Positions 48,601 through 57,947 of a DNA stretch of 64,000 nucleotides are shown piece by piece. The number at the start of each line of letters is the position of its first letter. Position 1 is the stretch's first letter. The position numbers and the translations under genes were made by a program. The notes beneath the pieces were generated by a model that did no database searches, had not been told where the DNA came from, and worked only from the letters and a program-made list of their open reading frames with translations. The DNA lies in NCBI GenBank assembly GCA_948144175.1, contig CANXME010000542.1, positions 744,001-808,000 on the forward strand. The letters are read 5' to 3'. Origin of the DNA: Closterium sp. NIES-65 (taxonomy: Eukaryota > Streptophyta > Zygnematophyceae > Desmidiales > Closteriaceae).

Positions 48601-51600
48601 CACATGCACATGCACACACATGCCCACACATACCTACACATGCACACACATGCACACACATGCACATACATGAACAAACATGCACACACATGCACACACA
48701 TTCATACACATGCACACACATGCACACACATGAACACACATGCACACACATGCATACACATGCACACACATGCATACACATGCACACACATGCACATGCA
48801 CACACATGCCCACACATGCCCACACATGCACACACATGCACACAGATGCACACACATGAACACACATGCACACACATGCACACACATTCATACACATGCC
48901 CACACGTGCACAAACATGCCCACACATGCGCACACATGCACACACATGCACACACGTGCACACACATGCGCACATGCACACACGCACACATGCATACACA
49001 TGCAAACACATACACACATGCAAACACATACACACATGCACACACAGATGCACACACACATGCACACGTACAGATGTGGTGAGCACATGTATACTCATGG
49101 CCTACTTCCAACCCTCCTTTCCTATCTACTTTCCCCTCCCCCCATTCCCCTTCTCGGCTCCCTTCTTACGAACCTCCCATCCTGTCATTCCAACACCATG
49201 TCTCCCACCCCAACTCAATCCCCCTTCCCCTTCCCCACTCCCACCTGCTTCCCCGGCCTCTCCCCCTTCCCCTAACCCCTCTCACCCCCCCCTGTGAGCG
49301 GACCTGCAGGCCGACGGTGAGGGAGTGGAGGGCGAGGTGGCCGTGGTAGAGGCGGGTGATGCGATCCCACAGGTAGTTGGCGGGGTGCAGCAGGTACCTG
49401 CACCGCACATGCATGGCACACACATGGCACACGCACGGCACACGCACGGCACACACACGGCACACGCACGGCACACGCACGGCACACGCACGGCTCACGC
49501 ACGGCTCACGCACGGCACATGCATGGCACATGCACGGCACATGTATGGCACACGGGTGATGGACAGGGTGGTGCTTGAGTGGAACCAACAAGGGTTGCTG
49601 CAGGCCATGGGAGACCTTCGCAGTTGGGCATAGATCACATGAAGTTTGCATCGAACCAGGTTGAGATGACATGAGGCTCATACATTGAACCCGGTTTGTT
49701 ACGATTGGAGTATGATGCTTAAATCGAAAGGTGGTGACAACTGACCGAGAAAGGTGCGTGAAGACTCGTCGATCGGGAAAAAGGGACTCGAGCTGAACCT
49801 GCAGGGGCGAGCAGACGGGGAGAGGAATGGAGTGAGTGAGAGGGAGAGGGAGAGAAGGGTGGGCATGTAGAGAGGGAGGGGGCAAGGAGCAAATGGGCAT
49901 GGTAAGGACGATATGGTTGGGCGCTGCCAAGGTTGGGCGCTGCCAAGGTTGGGCGATGCCAAGGTTGGGCGATGCATGCCAAGGTTGGGCGATGCCAAGG
50001 TTGGGCGATGCCAAGGTTGGGCGATGCCAAGGTTGGGCGATGCCAAGGTTGGGCGATGCCAAGGTTGGGCGATGCCAAGGTTGGGCGATGCCAAGGTTGG
50101 GCGATGCCAAGGTTGGGCGATGCCAAGGTTGGGGATGAGAGAACATGTGGTGACACAGATAGGAGCATGCAAAGAAGGATTGTTCACAGAACAGCATTGG
50201 CAAGATGCTGCCATCACGCGGCATGCCTCTCATCGTGGCTTGCCAAAACGACCTAAGCTTCCTTCCTGCGGCATGGGGAAGTGGCGGACCCACGCACACA
50301 ACTCATGCAGCACTGCCAACGGGGCAAGTGGTGAGTTGGCCGTGTGAGCCACTGGGCACATGCACACATGCCTGACCGCGCCCCACAAGTAAATGCACAG
50401 GCCAGTGCCGCTGCAATTAGCGTGTGCAGCAGGTCATGATGGCCCCAACCTGCACCCCAACCTGCACCCCAACCTGCACCCCAACCTGCACCCCAACCTG
50501 CACCCCAACCTGCACCCCAACCTGCACCCCAACCTGCACCCCAACCTGCACCCCAGCCTGCACCCCAGCCTGCACCCCAGCCTGCACCCCAGCCTGCACC
50601 CCAACCTGCACCCCAGCCTGCACCCCAGCCTGCACCCCAGCCTGCACCCCAGCCTGCACCCCAACCTCGAGAGCCGGGCCAGCCAACCCCACTGGCCCTG
50701 CTCTCAACGCCAAGGGTTCTTTCTCCATACCCACCGTACCACACCAATGTAACACTGTATGGGCAGCACCTACCAGCAGCACATACCTGCAGCGAGGGCA
50801 CCAACACTACCTGCAGCGAGGGCACGAGGTAGAAGTGCACCTGCAGCGAGGGCACGAGGTAGAAGTGCGGCACGAGGAAGTAGTCGGTGTAGAGCGTGGC
50901 GAAGCGCGCCGTGGCCATCTCCTGCTGCTCCGCCTCACAGAACATGCCCCACGTGTCCGCCTTGGAGCTACCCGTGGCCCGTGGGAAGGGAGGGAGGGAG
51001 CGGAAAGATCCGAGAGAAATGTGAGGTGGGGGGGATGGGGGGGTTGAGGAGAGAGAGAGAAAGACAAGGGGGGAGCAGGTTTGCGAGTGAGAGAAGAGAA
51101 TCGCGCACCTCTACTCAACGCACGAGCGATAAACTTTAAAAAGATTTTTGTAATTTTACTTTTCCTGTGATTTTGTGCAGCACAGCAGCAACCAAGCAAG
51201 CTGGATTGGAACCAGAAAGTGAAATGTAAATGCTGACATCACTCACTCCCATGACATATGCATGCTGACGTCATCTACTCCCATGACATGTACATGCTGA
51301 CGTCACTCACTCCCATGACATGTGCATGCTGACGTCATGGCCGTCCCATCCATTAACAAGGCCTCGGTTGCGCGCCAGCGAGCGGTGCACCGTCTGGGAT
51401 ATGGTGCTGGGGGAGGCGTGTGTGTGGGGAGGTGGGATGAGGTGCATAATGTGGGGAGGGCATATGAGAAAAGAGAAAGGAGGGCATGTGAGGAGGGCTT
51501 GTGAAAGGCAGTGGTGGAAGTGACATGCAAAACAGGTGCTTTCGATGATGGTGGCTAGCCCTCCCTAAATGAGCAGAGTATGCAGCTGAGAGCAGAGTAT

Positions 51601-54600
51601 GCAGCTGAGAGCAGAGTGGTTGCAAGCATGGCGACTCACTTGTAAGCATCGAGCGGGATGGTCCAGGAGGTGCCGGGGAAGGGGTCACAGAAGAAGCGGA
51701 AGAGGAACGAGTCGGGTGGGATGATGAGCGTGCGGTTCGTCAGCAGCGCGTACGCGAAGGCCGAGATGAGCGCCATTATGCGGTTGCCCATGCCTGCAGG
51801 CGTGCAGCAGGGGAGACCAGGGCACACACGTGGAGAGAGGGGGGTGAGGTGCACGCATAATGGCCGCCCACAGCAATGGTATGCTTGCCCTGCATGGGCC
51901 TCACCTGCATTCTCACACCCTTCTGTCTCCCTAAAAACCACTCCATCACGTCACCCTAGACCCATGCCCCATGGGAATAGCTTTGAGAAGCTTCACATCA
52001 CACAACAAGCCGCCTTGCCCCTCAACGTCACCCCTCCTCCCCGCACCACATCCTGCCAGCCCCCGCACTCACGCACTCCACCCCCCCCCCCCCCCCCATT
52101 GCATGCGTAGACAGCCCCCAGCCTTGCCAATGTGCCCACCAGGCCCCAGCCGCGGCCGGGCATACATGCACCCTCAGCAGACAGTGGGCAGAGAAAGCGC
52201 ACGTGTCGATGCTCTGTGCAAGGCTCTTGCAATGGCGAGCAGAGGCGGTGCAATGGGACTTGAACCCCTCTCATGTATCTCCGTTTTGTCCAATCATTTC
52301 TTGCTCCACAAGTCAAATACTTGGTGTTGTTGTGCCTCAAAGGCATTTCAGGGGCGTACCATGGTAGGCGGGCGGCATAAAGAAGAGATACTTGCAGTTG
52401 CCCAGCCCGTCAACGCCATCCTTCCACCCCATGTACCTGCACCCCGCACAGTGATTGGTGGGGGGGGGCATGGGAGACAGGCAGAGGCGTGGATATGAAC
52501 GCCAGAGGCACGGAATAGGAACGGCAGAGGCATGGAATAGGAATGGCACAGGCATGGAATAGGAATGGCACAGGCATGGAATAGGAATGGCACAGGCATG
52601 GAATAGGAATGGCAGAAGCATGGAATAGGAATGGCAGAGGCATGGAATAGGAATGGCAGAGGCATGGAATAGGAACGGCAGAGGCATGGACTAGGAATGG
52701 CAGAGGCATGGAATAGGAATGGCAGAGGCATGGAATAGGAATGGCAGAGGCATGGAATAGGAATGGCAGAGGCATGGAATAGGAATGGCAGAGGCATGGA
52801 ATAGGAATGGCAGAGGCATGGAATAGGAACGGCAGAGGCATGGACTAGGAATGGCAGAGGCATGGAATAGGAATGGCAGAGGCATGGAATAGGAATGGCA
52901 GAGGCATGGAATAGGAATGGCAGAGGCATGGAATAAAAATGGCAGAGGCATGGAATAGGAATGGCAGAGGCACGGACTAGGAAGGCTCACGGGTTGCGGT
53001 AGAAGGCAAGCCAGTCGTGGATCTGTGTGCAGCGGCGGTGCATCCGACGGTACTCCGACAGACGCCGCCGCAACGCCAGTGATGGCGGCAGCTGCCGGTC
53101 AGGGCGCTGCGGTGCACGTAGAGAGAGGGTTGGGGGGAGAGGCCATGCAGAAGGGCGGGGTGCATTAGAGAACGCGAGGGGACAGGAAGACGAGGAGAAG
53201 AGGCGAGGAGGGAATGGTGAAACAAGAGAAACAGGCGCAGCCTCAACGCCAGTGATGGGGGAGCTGGCGGTCGGGGCGCTGCCATGCACGCAGAGAGAGG
53301 GGAGGGGGGAGAACAGGTTGCCAGTTAGATAGACGGGCAGAGAGAAATGGTGATAGAGAGAGGCTCGTGACCAATGGCACGTGGGATGCAGACAGAGAGA
53401 GCAGCGGAAGACGGGGAAAAGTGGTGAGGAACACATAAGTGCATCTCACCGTGACATACATGCATCTCACCGTGACATACATGTGCATCTCACCGTGACA
53501 TACATGTGCATCTCACCGTGACATACATGCATCTCACCGTGACATACATGTGCATCTCACCGTGACATTCATGTGCATCTCACCGTGACATACATGCATC
53601 TCACCGTGACATACATGTGCATCTCACCGTGACATACATGTGCATCTCACCGTGACATACATGCATCTCACCGTGACATACATGTGCATCTCACCGTGAC
53701 ATACATGTGCATCTCACCGTGACATACATGTGCATCTCACCGTGACATACATGTGCATCTCACCGTGACATACATGTGCATCTCACCGTGACATACATGC
53801 ATCTCACCGTGACATACATGTGCATCTCACCGTGACATACATGTGCATCTCACCGTGACATACATGTGCATCTCACCGTGACATACATGTGCATCTCACC
53901 GTGACATACATGTGCATCTCACCGTGACATACATGTGCATCTCACCGTGACATACATGTGCATCTCACCGTGACATACATGTGCATCTCACCGTGACATA
54001 CATGTGCATCTCACCGTGACATACATGTGCATCTCACCGTGACATACATGCATCTCACCGTGACATACATGTGCATCTCACCGTGACATACATGTGCATC
54101 TCACCGTGACATACATGTGCATCTCACCGTGACATACATGTGCATCTCACCGTGACATACATGTGCATCTCACCGTGACATACATGTGCATCTCACCGTG
54201 ACATACATGTGCATCTCACCGTGACATACATGTGCATCTCACCGTGACATACATGTGCATCTCACCGTGACATACATGTGCATCTCACCGTGACATACAT
54301 GTGCATCTCACCGTGACATACATGCATCTCACCGTGACATACATGTGCATCTCACCGTGACATACATGCGCATCTCCCATTTGCTCCAGCATCTGTCGCC
54401 TGCCCGCCGCGTGTGCCGTTTAACTCCGTCCACCCACACCCCAGGGCCCGCCATGCCGCCACGCGCGCCCACGTGCATGCGCTCACGCCCATCGCTACCG
54501 TCGTCGTACCTGCCACCGCCCCCCTCACTGCCACCGCCCCCATCACTGCCACCGCCCCCCTCACTGCCTTGACCATCCGCCAGCCTGCGACGCCCACCCG

Positions 54601-55381
54601 TGCCTCGCCTGCCCTCCCCTCGCCTGCGCGCCTCTCCGCCCACAGAACATCCTCGCGCCTCTCCGCCCACTGAACCTCCTCGCTCCTCCGTCAACTCCCT
54701 TCCCCGCGACGCTTCCCGCCTGCCCTCCCGCGTCCGCTCCCCCTGCAATTCCCGCTGCGCGCCCCTTGGCGACCGCCCTCGCGTCCCCCCTTCGTCGCCG
54801 CCACGCGCATGCTGCTGTGAGTGCGGACCCGACAACCACCCGCCCACATCGTCGCCGCCTAGGCCTTCACTCTCGCCGTCACCTCCGTCACTGTCACGTC
54901 CTTCAGTGTCACCTCCGCCAATGTCACCTCCGTCAATGTCACCTCGGTCAGTGTCACCTCCATCAATGTCACTTCCGTCAATGTCACATCCGTCAATATC
55001 ACCTCCGTCAATATCACCTACGTCAATATCACCTCCGTCAATGTCACCTCTGTCAATGTCAGCGCGTGAGCCCCCAACCACACGATCGCTCATTCCATCT
55101 CCCCTCGTGTCCGTGTCGAACCCATACCCTCTCCAAGCCTCGCCGTTCCCACCCACGCGCCATTTACGGTCATCCCGCGCCTCAAAGTCCGAACCATTTC
55201 GCCGCCATGTCCCAACCGGCTCACCCGCCCTCGCCCTCGCTAACGCCCTGCGCAAGACGGGCCCTTCACCAGCGGCGGCAGCGGCGGCGGCGAGCATCAG
55301 CAGCGCCGCCGCAACGCGCGCGACAACCGCTGTCGACCGGCGAGAGTAGGTCGGCCCCGATGGCGCCATGGCGTAGCGCAC
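45684..55381 (-). CDS. GT37 alpha-fucosyltransferase, 13 exons
   Basis: Minus-strand host gene. Exons in coding order: 55381-54356, 53106-52991, 52436-52360, 51793-51640, 51406-51311, 50967-50787, 49798-49746, 49397-49304, 48303-48181, 47898-47756, 47448-47365, 47097-46911, 46031-45684. All 12 introns are GT-AG, the phases agree and the total is 893 codons. Protein: N-terminal hydrophobic anchor (residues about 18-38), long low-complexity stem with DIDGG repeats (about 108-165), CWSKW and [13 protein letters not shown], then HGMGNRI (406-412), [27 protein letters not shown] (596-605), STFGYVAAG (725-733) and [13 protein letters not shown] (792-804). These follow plant FUT1/GT37 order. The expected role is Golgi type II GDP-fucose transfer to xyloglucan or arabinogalactan-type glycans; the acceptor is unknown. 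It is longer than the usual 500-560 residues because of the stem and an Ala/Gly-rich tail. The start could also be Met5. The splice sites are my reading, not transcript-based. Confidence 0.85.
46311..46520. repeat. 26-bp minisatellite in intron 12
   Basis: About eight units of 26 bp containing CATGGCGCCATGTAGGTCCG. Each unit has a short palindrome (ATGGCGCCAT). Confidence 0.95.
46655..46870 (-). repeat. Extra copies of the exon 12 end and donor in intron 12
   Basis: The exon 12 end (minus strand GAGCGCGTGCTG|GTGAGTG at 46911/46910) recurs at least three ways downstream. A short copy of CAGGAGCGCGTGCTG follows immediately. A copy of CYVHxVQExxL|GTGAGTGG lies at 46822-46866. A longer one at 46655-46772 includes the LACMLGSS segment and ends in three 22-bp units, each with TTGCTG|GTGAGG. 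Confidence 0.85.
47474..47577. repeat. 14-bp minisatellite in intron 10
   Basis: About seven units of GGGAGATGATGCAT, related to the intron 9 unit (shared GGGAG..G.TGCAT pattern). Confidence 0.9.
47948..48036. repeat. 14-bp minisatellite in intron 9
   Basis: About six units of GGGGAGTGGTGCAT. The unit resembles the 14-bp unit of the next intron. Confidence 0.9.
48308..49075. repeat. 10-bp (CATGCACACA)n array in intron 8
   Basis: About 75 units of CATGCACACA and close variants, running to within a few bases of the exon 9 acceptor (48304). On the transcribed strand this is a long alternating UG-rich tract, which may affect splicing or Z-DNA formation. Confidence 0.95.
49405..49553. repeat. 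11-bp minisatellite in intron 7
   Basis: About 13 units of GCACGGCACAC and variants, ending 8 bp from the exon 8 acceptor. Confidence 0.9.
49913..50135. repeat. 16-bp minisatellite in intron 6
   Basis: About 14 units of CCAAGGTTGGGCGATG, the first ones with GCGCTG, one with an extra GCAT. Confidence 0.95.
50448..50668. repeat. 12-bp minisatellite in intron 6
   Basis: About 18 units of ACCTGCACCCCA with an AACC/AGCC alternation. On the minus strand each unit contains CAGGT. Confidence 0.95.
50781..50868 (-). repeat. Tandem in-frame donors at the exon 6 end
   Basis: The exon 6 end CTCGTGCCCTCGCTGCAG is repeated: after the first copy a 30-bp unit and then a 24-bp unit each end CTGCAG followed by GT. 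Possible donors follow 50841 (GTGCAC), 50811 (GTAGTG) and 50787 (GTATGT). All three leave the same phase and would add 0, 10 or 18 residues (repeats of FYLVPSLQ). GTATGT is the best donor and I used it. Confidence 0.85.
51238..51336 (-). repeat. 32-bp triplication of the exon 5 donor
   Basis: Three 32-bp units plus a partial fourth. The first is the last 25 bases of exon 5 plus the donor (CATGGGA|GTGAGT at 51311/51310). The others lie in intron 5. One copy keeps GTGAGT and the middle copy reads GTAGAT. Confidence 0.9.
52500..52983. repeat. 22-bp minisatellite in intron 2
   Basis: About 22 units of 22 bp built around GGCAGAGGCATGGAATAGG. The array starts within a few bases of the exon 2 donor (52990) and fills most of the intron. 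The apparent long ORFs here are repeat artefacts. Confidence 0.95.
53225..53290 (-). repeat. Duplicate of exon 2 start with its acceptor
   Basis: A second copy of the exon 2 acceptor and first 35-40 bases (minus strand GGCAG|CGCCCCGACCG) lies about 175 bp upstream of the real one (CGCAG|CGCCCTGACCG at 53106). The flanking pyrimidine-rich tract is copied too. The decoy is one base shorter early on and soon meets a stop, so its use would not keep the frame. Confidence 0.8.
53439..54374 (-). repeat. 23/21-bp minisatellite seeded by the exon 1 splice donor
   Basis: About 41 near-identical units of 23 bp (some 21 bp). On the minus strand each contains ATGTCACGGTGAGATGCACA. The first unit overlaps the last bases of exon 1 and includes the real junction ACG|GTGAGA at 54356/54355, so nearly every unit repeats a donor-like GTGAGA. 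It fills most of intron 1. Confidence 0.95.
54890..55065 (-). repeat. 15-bp coding repeat in exon 1 (DIDGG)
   Basis: On the minus strand this encodes about twelve tandem [15 protein letters not shown] pentapeptides within the stem of the fucosyltransferase. It is an acidic, flexible, length-variable spacer between anchor and catalytic domain. Confidence 0.85.
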
Positions 55382-56169
55382 GGCGTGGCGCGAGAGATGC
55401 GCACCTCACAAGAATTCTGGCCCTCAGGACATGCCCACAAAGGTAGCATACTTTGAGGTATCCTACGTAACCTATCAAAGAACTTGGCCCATCATGCAGG
55501 GATCTGTGCTCCAGAAGTTGGGTTTCGGATCTGAGAAAGGGGAGGCATCCCAAGCGAACGAAGGAGCAGTAAGGAGCTGGCTAATATCAGACCAGTTACA
55601 AAAAGGACATTCTCGAATTTTGCAGTTCTGGACCCCAGGTGCCACGCCCTCAGTTTCTGACCATTCTTTCCTCTGCTCCGCGACCCATCTCGGCTCGCTC
55701 ACTCGCCTTGCGAACAAACGTGCGCGACGTTACTGTCATGTTACTACCATGACGAGCTCGGCGAAGACAGGCGAAACTGGGCCGAACAGAAGTGGGCTGC
55801 TACAGTAGTATGTGCTGACGTCTATCGCGAAGAGAGAGTGGCTTGTTTCACCTGCCATTCCTCCCGGCTCCTGATGAGTGTGCGTGGCTGGAGCCTCCAG
55901 TAACATTCTCAATTGTTACGGTGGGCGGTGACCTCCACTTTCGCAAGCGTGGTCACTCCTTCGTCTTTGCGATTTCGCCTGTATGAAGTGTGTGCCGTAC
56001 GCGTCACGCGCTTCTGTTTGCGAGGTTTCATCCAGTTGATAAGTTCTTTCGCAGATTGCGTTACATGATGGGTAATCCGCAAACTTCAAACAGCACCGTT
56101 AGGGAACGCACACTACATAAACACAAGCTTCGACGTTCCCTCCCTTCCCTCCCTGCCACCCGCAACTAA
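55382..56169. other. 5' flank of the fucosyltransferase gene
   Basis: This should hold the promoter and 5' leader of the minus-strand gene. I see no convincing TATA box or other regulatory motif. No coding sequence recognised. Confidence 0.4.
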
Positions 56170-56298
56170 GGGTGCATTCCTGAAATGGTGGCAGGGCAAC
56201 TGTTGGTGGCAAGCACATTTTCCGGCCACTGAATTTTTGGGTACACTTGCCACCAACTCGATGTGACAGTTGCCCTGCCACCAACCAGGAATGCACCC
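56170..56298. mobile_element. 129-bp Tourist-like MITE
   Basis: Foldback element starting GGGTGCATTCCTG and ending with its complement CAGGAATGCACCC. The inverted arms extend about 50 bp with some mismatches (GGTGGCAGGGCAACTGT against ACAGTTGCCCTGCCACC, GGTGGCAAG against CTTGCCACC). TAA flanks both sides (56167-56169 and 56299-56301), the trinucleotide target duplication of PIF/Harbinger elements. No coding capacity. Confidence 0.85.
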
Positions 56299-56892
56299 TA
56301 ACGCTCACATATCCTGCTGCACAGCTGGCGTGTCTGTCCGTACATGATTCACCGATGTTGTTGAGACAATGTCATACTCTATTCACGTGACAGCGTACCA
56401 AACCCGCTTTCCTTCCCTCCACCTGGACGATCTCTTCTTGATGCTGACGACGACTTCCAACAAACATGGCTGTCGCCTCCCCAGTCCCGCCGATGATCCC
56501 TTCAGACCCGCATCGTTGGACCATCATGCTGCCACTCGCCTCGCATCGCATCCCCAAGCCTCTCAGGCTAAAAGACGGTGCATTGCATTTCAAACGAGCC
56601 AGATCCTTTCCAAAATTTCTAGTATTACGTTACTAACATGAAGCGCACGGCGTCATTCTTCGTCATCCTCTCTGTAAGCTCTATTGCCATGCCACCACAC
56701 TAGATGACCCATGATCTCTGGTTTCCACTCTTATTTCAAGGACAGAGTTTTCAAGACGATCCGAATCTGTCACCGATTTTTTGGTCAATGAGCGCATCGA
56801 GTCGACTTGATGTCACTCAGCGTCGCACTGCCAGTGCGACTCGCACTCGGAGTACAGAAGTGTCTCTTTCAAAGGGCTAAGTCGCACTGTCA

Positions 56893-57168
56893 ATGGTTGC
56901 TCTCTCGTGTCTTCCCCTCGTCTCCACCAGGTGCGGCGCTCTTCACTGTCGCCGCGTCTGCATCACTCTTCCCAGCGGCACTCCGCGACGGCGGCGTTAC
57001 TGCCGCGTCTGCCGCTCAGACCAAGCCCCTGGCGTGGAAGGGGAAGACGATAGGTACGCGTTTACGACCGTTATGCACAAAGTATATATTGATATCTTGT
57101 TCTTGTGTGAATATGCGAATCAATCTTGGCATACAAATGACGGGGTTGTAGTGCACCCGAATAACTAG
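56893..57168 (+). CDS. Hypothetical coding-like stretch
   Basis: An open frame reads RRRRYCRVCRSDQAPGVEG and DDRYAFTTVMHKVYIDILFL followed by CEYANQSWHTND. The CxxC pair and mixed composition look more protein-like than the surrounding repeats. I do not recognise a family. It may be an exon of a plus-strand gene or a transposase remnant. Confidence 0.25.
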   Translation: MVALSCLPLVSTRCGALHCRRVCITLPSGTPRRRRYCRVCRSDQAPGVEGEDDRYAFTTVMHKVYIDILFLCEYANQSWHTNDGVVVHPNN

Positions 57169-57238
57169 CCAGCATTTTGCACATGATCATGCTCATACTA
57201 ATACGTGGTGGTACGCTACTCCTCGTAACTGTCCTGGC

Positions 57239-57440
57239 GTGACGCTTGAGAACATCTCAAATCATGTGCTTCGATTCGTATCCGTCCCCTGCGTCCCCAT
57301 CCGTTTCTTGCCCGACCCATTCCCATTGCCAGCGAAGTATATGACCAAGCTCCGTCCTACTAAGCTCAATGGCAGGCTTGTCGGCGACAAAGGTGCACCG
57401 GGGAAATACGTCCTCAAGGCAGTGAGGTACGTCAGGCAGT
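57239..57440 (+). CDS. Hypothetical exon-like stretch ending in 21-bp repeats
   Basis: The frame reads TLENISNHVLRFVSVPCVPI, RFLPDPFPLPAKYMTKLRPT and GAPGKYVLKAVR, ending in CAGTGAG|GTACGTCA. The last bases are repeated downstream (57405-57550) as five or six 21-bp units, each with a GTACGTCA or GTGCGTCA donor-like core. No family recognised. Confidence 0.3.
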
Positions 57441-57550
57441 GAGGTGCGTCAGCAAGGCAGTGAGGTGCGTCAGCAAGGCAGTGAGGTACGTCATCAAGGC
57501 TGTGAAGTACGTCATCAAGGCAGTGAAGTATGTCCTCAAGGCTGTGGGGT
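57405..57550 (+). repeat. 21-bp tandem repeat with donor-like core
   Basis: Six degenerate units of AAGGCAGTGAGGTACGTCAT type. It has the same architecture as the reiterated donors of the fucosyltransferase gene, here on the other strand. Confidence 0.85.
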
Positions 57551-57699
57551 ACTATAGCTAATCGCTGAGACCCAAGTTGTGCTCACCTACCGCCTCGTGT
57601 CTCCCCTATCCCTCTCCATGTCCTGTTGGCAGGTACTCACCCACTTCATACTACATTACATATTATATGGAAATTTTACATATCAGGTCTGAGGGAAAG

Positions 57700-57947
57700 A
57701 TGCCTACCTTCAGCGCTGGGGCGTCTTGTGCTGCCACTGCCCTTGGCCAAGTGGGTCAAAACGTGAGAAACATCACAAGCGCCACCACAAGCGCTACAGT
57801 TTTATTCTTACAAATGCTCAAATTAAGACCACTCTGGCTGAGACTCAAAGTGCAATTAATGATGCACTGTCTGATGGCCCTATTGCGAGAATTGGGTATG
57901 AGACAAACTTTCAGGCACTCTGTGGAAAGCGCACGAAAGTGGTGTAA
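57700..57947 (+). CDS. Hypothetical coding-like stretch
   Basis: The frame reads KDAYLQRWGVLCCHCPWPSG, a basic KREKHHKRHHKRYSF block, then ILTNAQIKTTLAETQSAIND and ARIGYETNFQALCGKRTKVV to a stop. Basic, Cys/His-containing N-terminal part. Unrecognised. It could be the same broken gene as the two stretches upstream. Confidence 0.25.

Noticed and set aside
47551-49275. A 574-codon His/Thr-rich plus-strand ORF and a 285-codon Cys/Val-rich minus-strand ORF
   Set aside because: Both are translations of the CATGCACACA array in intron 8 of the fucosyltransferase gene.
49166-50299. A 377-codon ORF spanning several fucosyltransferase introns
   Set aside because: It contains exons 7 and 8 by chance in one frame, but most of it translates the 16-bp and 11-bp arrays and intron sequence.
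52337-52990. Ser/Pro/Phe/His-rich ORF with a 22-residue period
   Set aside because: Repeat artefact of the 22-bp array in intron 2; the only real coding part is exon 3 at 52360-52436.
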